Assembly: GCF_022458985.1 (NCBI RefSeq)
Contig: NC_061772.1
Location: 29,075,501 to 29,139,500 of the forward strand
DNA length: 64,000 bases
Source of the DNA: Mugil cephalus
Lineage: Eukaryota > Chordata > Actinopteri > Mugiliformes > Mugilidae
Direction of reading: 5' to 3'
The position numbers and the translations under genes were made by a program. The notes beneath the pieces are model-generated. The model searched no databases and was not told the origin of the DNA. It was given only the letters and a program-made list of their open reading frames with translations. Shown in pieces: positions 55,400 through 64,000 of this stretch. Position 1 is the first letter of the stretch, and the number at the start of each line of letters is the position of its first letter.

Positions 55400-55480
55400 A
55401 TCCTAACCCCCCCCCCAAAAAAAAAGATGGAGAAAAGAGCAAAGAAGAAGAAGAAGTAGAAGAAGAAAAAAAAAAAAGAG
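55400..55480. repeat. Poly-C/poly-A and GAA microsatellites, JPH3 intron 1
   Basis: C-run and A-run at 55410-55426, then (GAA)n at about 55444-55478. A poly-C/CCCCA stretch lies at 55250-55280. No coding signal. Confidence 0.75.
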
Positions 55481-55859
55481 ACTGCGTCACGGGACAGCTC
55501 TGCCTCTCTCTTCCGCTCACGTGGACGACCGCCGACAGATGAATATAGCACGCACGAGCTGACACATTTTCCACAACCCAGTAAATGTGCAGGTTTTCTC
55601 CCTCAACACACACACACAAAGTGACGGGCTCATCAACAGAGGAAACGCTCAGTAAAAAACAACAATAAGGAGAAGAACATAGAGTGTTATGCTGCTATAT
55701 TATAAGAGGTTTCAGCACCACGGAGGTTTCAGCACCACGGACAGCTCCTGGTCCACGAAGCTGTAAATGGAGCTATGGAAGACAGAAGGTGACTTTTAAA
55801 ATGGTAAACAGGAGTTACATGAATCTGAAAAGAAAGGATGGGATCTTTTTTTGGATAAA

Positions 55860-56880
55860 ACCGACAAAAAGACACTGCTATGAGAGAAACTGGGACTGTT
55901 CCAGAGTTTTTGGAGGCTTGACAAAGGTTCCTGATCAATTTGTGTTGATGCTTAAAGAAAGAATGATAATAAAGAAGAAATATAGAAATAACCTGGGTGA
56001 CACTGGGACACAAAAAGGTTTTATTGGGTAATAAAAGAAGAAAATTGTAAATATTTACAACAATTATATAGAAGAAATATAGAAATAACCCAGTAAATAA
56101 TAGAGAATAATAAGAAATAAGAAATATAGAAAGTGGTAACTGATAACCCGGGAATGGACTTTGATAAAAAAGAAAGAAAGAAAGAGGAAATACTGAGAGC
56201 GAAACTGGGTGCGTTCCAGAGATTCTGGAGGCTTGAGAAAGGTTCCTGATCGATTAGAGTTGGTGCATAAAAGAGAAAATTTTAATATTTACAATAACAA
56301 TAAAGACAAAATATAGAAATAACCCAGAAAATGCTATTATCAAGAGGCAAACTAGGACATGGAAGGGTTCCTAATATAATAAGTTTGGGAATATTTAAAA
56401 TAATAATAAATAATAATGAGAGACGTGCATGTCAAAGCAGATAACCTGGTAAAATGTCAGCATTTCAATTTCCCTATTGCCATCAGACTTAGACTAAAAA
56501 ATGTGGAAACTGTAAACTTGGGCATGGATTTTAATAACAACAATAACAAATACTACGAGTAAAATTGGGTCCATTCCAGAGATTCTGGAGGCTTGAAAAA
56601 GGTTCCTGATCGATTAGTGTTGGTGCATATAAGAGAAAATGGAAATATTTACAATAATAATATAGTAGATATATAGAAATAATCCAGAAAACACCACAAT
56701 CAAGAGTCAAACTGGGACACAAAAAGGTTTCTGACATAAGTAATAAGGAGAGACCTGCAAATAAAAGCAGATAAACTATTCCAGAGCTTTTGGAGGCTTG
56801 AAAAACGTTCCTGATCAATTTCGGAATGGGCAAGAAAAGAAAAACTACTATCAAGAGTGAAACTGGGACAGAATAATCTT
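55860..56880. repeat. Imperfect tandem repeats of a ttccagag...ggaggcttga unit
   Basis: The core ttccagagattctggaggct followed by tgagaaaggttcctgatcga recurs at about 55898, 56213, 56574 and 56782, with a decayed copy near 57545. Between cores, gaaatatagaaataacccag is also repeated. Unit spacing varies from about 210 to 360 bases. Confidence 0.75.
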
Positions 56881-58930
56881 ATTTTATAGCTTCTGGAGGA
56901 TTGAAACTGTTAGTTGGGAATTAAAATTGTAAATTTAAACGTGTAAATATTCTGAAAGAAAACCTGGTGCAAAGGCAACACAGGAATATTAAGTTTGTTT
57001 AACAAGGTGTGATTTTAAAAGTGTTAATTAAAACTGCTCAAAGCTTAAAAGAAGATGTGAAAGAACATCTGTGAATTTTGCTTATTTACATGTGTGGAGT
57101 TAAAATAATCAAGCTTTTTAAAAAAATGAATAAATAAACAAATTCCCATATGCAAACTAAAGAAAAAAAAAACAGACGCCTGAAACTGGGTCACAATAAA
57201 CCTATATTTGGTTGCAACACTACCAATAACAACAGATAATAGGCAGAAGTATGCAAAGATAATAAATAAATAAATAAAATGTTAATAAATCAACATTAGA
57301 AGTTTATTGTACAGAGTGAATTCTGTCAGTTTATTGAAAAAGTGCTTTACTGTTATATTATATTGATTTTATTATATGCATCAGTTGCCGCGCAGGACAA
57401 CTTTTACCTTCAAAAGCATCAACACAAGCGGCTAATTTATTTAAATTTACATTTAATTAGTAAAGTGCAATTACTTTAAAACGTTTAATGAAAGTAAACT
57501 GCAGATTACTTTTCTGTTATGATTAAAACCGACCCACCAGTCTCTGTTTTAGAAGTTTTGGAGGCATGAAAATGTCCCTGACAGATGGTAAATGGGAATT
57601 AAATAAAAAAAGGAAAAGAAAACATTTAAAATAGTAACAGATGATAATAGTGTTATAGTGTTTGGTTTTACGTTTTAACACCAAAGATCTGATCCAACAA
57701 AAAGCTTCAAAATGACGAATTACACTTTTTTAAAATGCATTTTAAGTTTGGATGTAGAATTATCCAAATTTGGATATTTTAAGAGCTTTTGCGTTTCAAA
57801 ATATTTGTAGTAGATTAGCTAAGAAATTAAACTAAAACATCTAAATATTTACAATAACAGCAGATGATAAGGAAAGTTCTGCAAACATGAACGAAGATGA
57901 TAGACAAGGGAAAGACGTCCTTCCTGTCCGGAGATTCTTTGGCTCATGTTTCACAATAAATAGGATCATACAAAACAATCATCAGTTTCTTTAGCAGCTA
58001 ATTGTAAAACGCACTGAGACTGAGGCCAAGAAAACTCCAAACTATTAAGAATTAGAAGACTTGGCTTCGTTTAGTTAGAGTTTTAAAGGCACGTTCATCT
58101 CTTTGTGGAGACCAGAGTTTGTCTGAGCCTCTCTGAGCTGGAAGCTAATTGTCTGCGTTGATGACTGTCGAGCTTCCTGCCCAGAAACATGAAACTCTGC
58201 CTCACCTCTTGCTCTGGCCACCTCTGGGAATTTGAGGAAGGATGTGAGGACGGCGGCTGGAAGACGTCGACCTACACAAGACCTGCAGTGTTTAAAAGCT
58301 TCTCCTGAGAGCTCACCTCCGCTCTGAAGGTCCAAGTGTCCGTTTCAGCCTTTATTTCATCCTATTTGTTGTTGTTGTTGTTGTTGGTGCAGATGGAGAC
58401 GAGGACGCGGGGAGAAAACGCGACACTCCTCTCTTTGTGTTGTTGTACTTTGTGCTGTTCATCTTCCGCACGCCCCCTCCTTCGAATATGCCAAAACGCT
58501 GCGGCTCGGCCTGTTTTCCAACAAAGCACATATGGGCCTTTCTGCCAGATTCCTTGGTTTATTTCAAGTGTTTCATTTATTTATTTTCACAGCTTCAATG
58601 TTGAGCCAATATGTGCTTCCAGTTGGTTCTGTAGTATTTCTAACATTTCTAACCCTTCTGAAGAGACTGGCAATATGGCGTCTATCTATACACTTTCAAC
58701 AAACCAGAATATGTTAAAATGCCCAACGTTTCTAAATGTTCATAGGCTTAATGAATCTCATCTCAATGAGAAAAAAGGTCTTGTTCTGTGGTGTGGTTTG
58801 TACTTGTACTTGGCTAGGCCACTACTGCTCAGTGCTGCCCCTGTGGCCAAGCAGCATTACTACAACTGCCATGTGGTAGTAAACAGATTGGATGTTTTTT
58901 TTTTGGCAAAAGCACCAAGTGAACAGATTT
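56881..58930. other. JPH3 intron 1, no gene recognised
   Basis: AT-rich. A 198-codon frame at 58336-58932 is open but lacks any domain, has mixed low-complexity composition and runs into a transposon end. I do not consider it a gene. Confidence 0.5.
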
Positions 58931-59550
58931 AACTAAGCGTACTCGATATTGGCTTTTTTTTTGCCGATATTGTCCAACTCTTCATTTCAGATTCGGATAT
59001 CGGCTGATACCAAAATGTGCAAGCTTTTTTTACACCAAAAATTGTGAAATGAACACAGTCTGCCTAATTTTACTGTGATGTCCTACTGGATGCATTCATA
59101 ACTTCCAAATGTAAACATTCTCTGTGCAAAATAAGACACAAGCTTCAACATGAGTTATGGAAAACTGATATTTTATTTATTTATTTCAATCGAAAGTGGC
59201 TGGTTACACTCCATGATTTTCAGATTGATATCTTTCCACCTCAGATTGTTTTTCTCAGTTAAAGGAAGGGTTGTGTCACTGAAAATTGCAAATTTACCAC
59301 CCATAGGACACACTTGGAGATAATTCCAACCCAAAGACACAACTTTAGTCGGCCACTGGGTGAGCTAGCTTGTTGTTCCACGTGTTGTTATTGTAAGTGT
59401 GTGCTGGTAAACATCATATGCTGCATTCATGGAGGCATCAGCTACAAAACCCAATACCAATATTTCCAGATATTAAATTTTTATGCCAATATAACCTTTA
59501 TGCACATCATTCCTGTTAAGTTTAGGGATGTAGGCGTCAGGTTTTCCTCA
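58931..59550. mobile_element. DNA-transposon remnant with cgatattggc-type ends
   Basis: 58940-59030 reads cgatattggctttttttttg, gccgatattgtccaactctt, then cggatatcggctgataccaa. Weaker echoes (aataccaatatttccagata) occur near 59450. Such nested pseudo-palindromes resemble hAT-like non-autonomous elements seen in teleosts. Confidence 0.45.
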
Positions 59551-59671
59551 ACTCATTATAGTTGTGTCTGAAATTAACCTCCAGTTCACGAACCACTGCT
59601 TCACTTATTTCTTTAGTCCAGTATCGATATCATGTCTGACTCTTTCCGATCTCCCTCTATCCGTCTCCCAG

Positions 59672-60452
59672 GAACCTACCAAGGCCAGTGGCTGGGAGGG
59701 ATGCGTCACGGCTATGGCGTACGGCAGAGCGTCCCGTACGGCATGGCCGCCGTCATCCTCTTCCCTCTGCGAACGTCCATAAACTCCCTCCGCTCCGAGC
59801 ACAGCCACGGCCCTCCCGCTGTGCTGGAGGACGGCGCCGCCACCACGCCCACGGACAGCGTGGTGGCCGGGCTGGCGGGGAGCCCAGTGGGCCGGGGAGG
59901 GTTCGCCCTGACGGCTCCGAGCGAGGCCGAACGCCAGAGGAAGAGGAAAGGCCGCTTCCGGCAGTCCATCCTGAGCGGCCTGAAGCTTCGGCGGTCGGAG
60001 TCCAAGAGCTCTTTGGCCAGTCAGCTCAGCAAGCAGAGCTCCTTCTGCAGCGAGGCCGGCATGAGCACCGTCAGCTCCGCCGCCTCCGACATCCACTCCA
60101 ACGCCAGCGAGAGCGAGCAGGGCGCCCCCGTCGACGCCACCGTCACCGAGATGTACGCCGGAGAGTGGCGCAGCGACCAGAGGGCCGGCTGGGGCGTGAG
60201 TCGGCGCTCGGACGGCCTGCATTACGAAGGCGAATGGGCCGCGAACAAGAGGCACGGGTACGGGTGCACCACCTTCCCAGACGGCACCAAAGAGGAAGGA
60301 AAGTACAAGCAGAACGTGCTCGTGAGTGGAAAACGCAAGAACCTGATCCCACTGAGGGCCAGTAAGATCAGAGAGAAGGTGGACCGGGCTGTGGAGGCGG
60401 CTGAGAAAGCCGCAGACATCGCCAAGCAGAAAGCAGAGATCGCCATGTCGAG
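59672..60452 (+). CDS. jph3: Junctophilin-3 exon 2 (MORN 6-8, joining region, helix start)
   Basis: 260 codons. [20 protein letters not shown] completes the sixth MORN. The joining region contains [13 protein letters not shown] [17 protein letters not shown] and [14 protein letters not shown], then [17 protein letters not shown] and ASDIHS; these residues fit JPH3 better than JPH1, 2 or 4. [16 protein letters not shown] and [15 protein letters not shown] are MORN 7 and 8. The exon ends in the alanine-rich helix [20 protein letters not shown] that spans the junctional gap. The donor is AG|gtagga, phase 2. Confidence 0.95.
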
Positions 60453-60722
60453 GTAGGATGTTCAGGAAATCAGGAAATTATCAGGTCTTTTTATTGTCTT
60501 ACAGTTTTTTTATGTTTTAAATATTTAGGACTGAATGGGGTCTGTGGGGGCCCTTTACAAATTCCCCTCTGAAAAGGCTGATCTGGCCGTGTTTTTAAAT
60601 ACTTCTAAAGATATTTTAACCCCAGACATTAAATTGTATCATTGGTTTTTATCCCAGTTACAATTGAACAGCTTTAACAAGGATGGTCTCCACTTATGGA
60701 ATCATTTCTGTGCCAAGATTCA

Positions 60723-61160
60723 TTAACCTCCTGAGACCGGAGCTTTTATTTGCTATGTGTTTTTAATTCCTCCAAGAGGAAAACTAAGCACCATCTTTGA
60801 ACAGGAAGTAGTAGTTTTTGGAAAAAAAAAAAAAAAAAGTCCTCATATGTGGACACTGGGATTATGTCATTATTTAAATTATACAAAATACAAAGCTGTT
60901 TATTTTAATACCTGAACATGGCTGTGCAAAGACAGAATTGCAAACAGTCCCAACGTCCTCATACGAGTACTTGCTAACTAACAAAAATTGCTAATTTGTT
61001 AAATTTGGTTAATAAGCAAGTTTTAGCCTTTGCTAACACTAGATGACAGACTAAAGCGTCCACTAATGAGGACAATCGGTTTAAATGAAGCTGAAATAAG
61101 CTGCAATAAAACCCAAAACTTAACGTACCCATATGAGGACGCAGGGTCTCAGGAGGTAAA
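60723..61160. mobile_element. piggyBac-like MITE in JPH3 intron 2
   Basis: Terminal inverted repeats: TTAA then cctcctgagacc at 60723-60738, and ggtctcaggagg at 61145-61156 followed by taaa. TTAA is the piggyBac target; the right copy is mutated. Subterminal tcatatgtggac and catatgaggac are also inverted. No transposase is seen. Confidence 0.5.
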
Positions 61161-61521
61161 TAAATAAGCCAAAAACAGCAATTCATTATAATTAAAAAAC
61201 ACCATTAAACGTGTCTGTTAATGGCTGAATGTTATGATGAACACACACATTTATCATTGTGCATTTATTCATGGATTTAGGCACAGAAGAGATTCCATAC
61301 GTTTAGGGTTGGACGGCGAATTTATTTGTTTTTATCTTGATGGGACATTTTTAAGAAAGGAACTTCCATTTACTTCCATTTGTTTAGAGAACCTGAAGTT
61401 TGTTGTTCCTTGGTTATAAACAAGGCCAAATAAAGCAGAACTCCACGGATGAGGACGATCAATAAACCCTAAAATGGAAAAGTCCTCTTCTGACCGCAGT
61501 GTTTCTACCTGTGCCGTTCAG

Positions 61522-61646
61522 GATGAGCCACGCTCGTGGGAAGGCGGAGGCAGCTGAAGGGGTGGCGCAGAAAGCCACGGAGGAGTGTCGCCTGGCTCGG
61601 ATCGCTGCCAAAGAGCTCTCGCCCTCCTTTCACATCTACGGCAATG
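61522..61646 (+). CDS. jph3: Junctophilin-3 exon 3 (alpha-helical region)
   Basis: Encodes MSHARGKAEAAEGVAQKATE, then ECRLARIAAKELSPSFHIY and N. It continues the helical segment conserved in all junctophilins (…AKELSPSF). Acceptor cgttcag, donor G|gtgagt, phase 1. Confidence 0.93.
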
Positions 61647-63401
61647 GTGAGTGGACGAAATGTTACGACATATATGATCAGCGGCAGAGGGTAGGAACAA
61701 AAATCTATCAAAATCAACCTTAATATAATATAATATAATATAATATATAAAAACATACATTTATTACACTTAGTAATAAGCCGATATTCTACCTATTGTA
61801 TGTTTTGTCCATTAGGATTCACAAAAAACAGCTGTGATACCAGAATCTAAGACTAATTTACTTTTCTGGTAGTTTGATTGTTTTAATTACAGCATAATAT
61901 GAGGTGGTTAAAGCTAAGAAAAATGTAGCATCTTATTAACCAGCTGTGCTAAAAGCTAACTAGCCTAAATAATGTTTTGTTTTGTTTAGCCTATGATAAT
62001 TAAAATTAAAAATAATTTAAAAAAGTTTTTTTCACATGTTTATTTATTACACTCTCTGCTATGCTACATGCTAATATGAATGAATGAATGAATAATTTTA
62101 TTTCAAAATAAAAATGTATAAGCAAGAGGAAGTAATGATTATAAACCAATAAAACAAAGTAGTATCATAATTTATTCTTTATAAATATCCATATAAATAT
62201 ATAGCATATGCTTTACATAAATATCTATATAAATGTGCTACATACATATCCATAAATGCTACAACATACTAGCGTATACTAATGCAGCAATGGATAAACT
62301 AGCTGGGCTGAAAGCTAATTAGCTAACTAGCTGCAATCGAAGCTCCAGACTTTGTGTAATTTTATTTGAAAAAACCTCATTTGAATGCTACCATTATTAA
62401 GCTAGTTCGTTAGATCGAAATAGCAAGAAAGCGATTTAGATTATTTAACTCTCTGTCACACAGTTTGGCTCAAATGGTTCTGTTTGAAATTAATGCTAAC
62501 GCAATGAATACTGTTATATGCTAACATGCTAATGGACACTACTTTTGTTGTTCCATCTAGATATTTTTTACACACAGAGAAAACGTGTTTAGCAGGTTTA
62601 GGCTAATGTTTACCTTATTATAGGTCTTTGCTTAATATGCTAACAGGTGCTAATTTTGTTGTTTGGAAAGTTTAAACGTGATGGAAGCGCTAGAAGAAAT
62701 GTCTGATGTGTATTTAATCAGTTAAAGCTTTAATTCTATTACACGAACATGAACTAAATTAAATAAAAATGTCATTTCTTATTTGCCAGTTCAGTTTAAA
62801 TAAACAATAAAGTGTAAATAAACACCAGCATCCTACAAAATACTTACATGCTAATGCTAAGTGTTAGCATAATGAAAGTAAAGTTAATTTCATCATGTTT
62901 TTGCAGGTTCAAAAAAAAAAAAAAGTAAATAAAACCTCATAGTTTTACAGTTCAGCCTGAAAACTACAAACCCTTTTTTTGCAGCTTCACTGCTTCTATT
63001 ACACTGCTTCTATTTTTTTAGTTCCCCACAGAGACCTGCTTTGTAACAATTAGTCACGAGTCGTGACTAAACGATGGAGCTGCACTCATTATCTTAAAGT
63101 GAAATCTACATAAACGGATAAGTATCTGAAAGTTAGCACAACAGTCACATGTCAAATATGTGCATTCGCTGCGGAGTGTGCAAACATCCTGATCTCGGAA
63201 TAAACTACAAAAGGATAAGCCTGAGAGAATTCAAATTAAATCAGTTCAGTTAATCCACAGAGCTCCTCTCTCTTCCCTCCGTTTTGTTCCCGCTGCATGC
63301 CAGTAACGCTCAGACACACACACTCGTAGTGGAGTTTTTTTTTTTTTGTTGCTGTGGATCTGAGCCAAATATCACTTCACCGGTTCTCTCTGTTTTCACA
63401 G
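61647..63401. other. JPH3 intron 3
   Basis: AT-rich, with a (TAATA)n run at 61720-61748, many gctaat/ctagc words and no gene. The acceptor is ttttcacag at 63401. Confidence 0.7.
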
Positions 63402-64000
63402 GGCTCGAATGTCAGAGGCCCAAGCACCAGGACGCCAAGGACAAAGACCACGAGGTCATCTCCACGGGAACGGACAGTCCGGAGCTGTGCACTCCGGACA
63501 CCACGCCGCCCGTGATAACGCCCGATCTCAGCCCGGTGCTGAGCGTGCCCGCCTCGCCCCCCCGCAGCCCCCCCAGACACGCCCACCGCCCCAGAAACGC
63601 TTGCTTCATGCGGCAGAGCGCCGTGGACGATCAGGGCGGGGCCGAGATCCAGGTGCTGGTGGAGGGGCGGGGCGTGGACCTGCCGAGGGGAGGGGCCAAC
63701 AACTGGACGGACGACATGTACCCGGACCGAGGGGGGGGCAGCAGCCGCTCCACCACGCCGTCCCTCCTGGAGGAGCAGGAGGGCCAGATCAACGGCCACG
63801 AGCAAGCCCCTTTACCCAACCACAAGCCGCGGGAGAAATCCTCGTCCAATCACAAGTCCACAAGGGAGCACGCTTCCTCCTACCGAGCGTGGGAGCACTC
63901 CTCATCCAACCAAAAGCCCTCCAAGCACGCCTCCTCCAACCACAAGTCGAGGGAGTACTCGTCCTCCAACCACAAAACATGGGATCACTCTTCCACCAAT
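63402..64000 (+). CDS. jph3: Junctophilin-3 exon 4, partial (divergent cytosolic region)
   Basis: Open to the window edge, about 199 codons. GLECQRPKHQD at the start matches the JPH3-type junction. A Pro-rich segment (TPPVITPDLSP, PASPPRSPPRHAHRPR) follows, then FMRQSAVDDQGGAEIQVLVEG, and from about 63810 a lineage-specific repeat of units like NHKSREHSSS. The C-terminal membrane anchor lies beyond the window. Confidence 0.92.

Noticed and set aside
58336..58932. 198-codon plus-strand frame in JPH3 intron 1
   Set aside because: No domain, mixed low-complexity content, and it ends within a DNA-transposon remnant.
59605..60255. 216-codon minus-strand frame opposite JPH3 exon 2
   Set aside because: It is the antisense shadow of a GC-rich coding exon, with no independent features.

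Overview
This window is nuclear DNA of a ray-finned fish, probably a percomorph teleost. It holds spliced vertebrate genes with GT/AG introns (SIRT3, PSMD13, a junctophilin most like JPH3), teleost-type non-LTR and LTR retrotransposons, Tc1/mariner, hAT-like and piggyBac-like debris, and long simple repeats. All assignments come from reading the sequence by eye, without database searches.

Layout. (1) 1-1810: the 5' end of SIRT3 on the minus strand. Exons at 1568-1637, 1366-1390 and 570-776 join in frame, and the gene leaves the window on the left. (2) 2450-39200: a roughly 37 kb block not expected between SIRT3 and PSMD13, which in human are head-to-head neighbours sharing one promoter. It contains a tandem family of an unrecognised small multi-exon gene (copy A 4869-9106, fragment D 26539-27659, copy B 29648-33231, copy C 34835-38468). 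Between the copies lie two truncated duplicates of the PSMD13 promoter and exon 1 (about 28340-28647 and 33595-33914). (3) Inside this block sits a nested set of retroelements. A deleted Gmr1-like element lies at 10143-14129. A LINE (14307-14676 plus 25722-26530) is split by a chromodomain-type Gypsy element (14677-25716, minus strand), whose gag is in turn split by a nearly complete Gmr1-like element (19069-25036, minus strand) with integrase placed before reverse transcriptase. (4) 40290-46253: the complete 13-exon PSMD13 gene. (5) 46254-51900: intergenic DNA with a minisatellite, a mariner remnant, a THAP-like exon remnant and a triplicated unit of about 0.6 kb carrying TATC repeats. (6) 51900-64000: the JPH3 leader and exons 1-4, running off the right edge, with repeat-rich introns.

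How it fits together. SIRT3 encodes a mitochondrial deacylase, PSMD13 a proteasome lid subunit, and JPH3 a membrane-junction tether; they share no pathway. The interest lies in the architecture. An ancestral SIRT3/PSMD13 divergent promoter seems to have been pulled about 39 kb apart by tandem duplication of a unit made of PSMD13 promoter and exon 1 plus a small novel gene, with retrotransposons piling in later. Each half retains a CCGGAAGT (ETS-type) motif, as do both duplicated PSMD13 promoters. The small-gene copies have phase-compatible exons and open reading frames, so they may be expressed, but their function is unknown.
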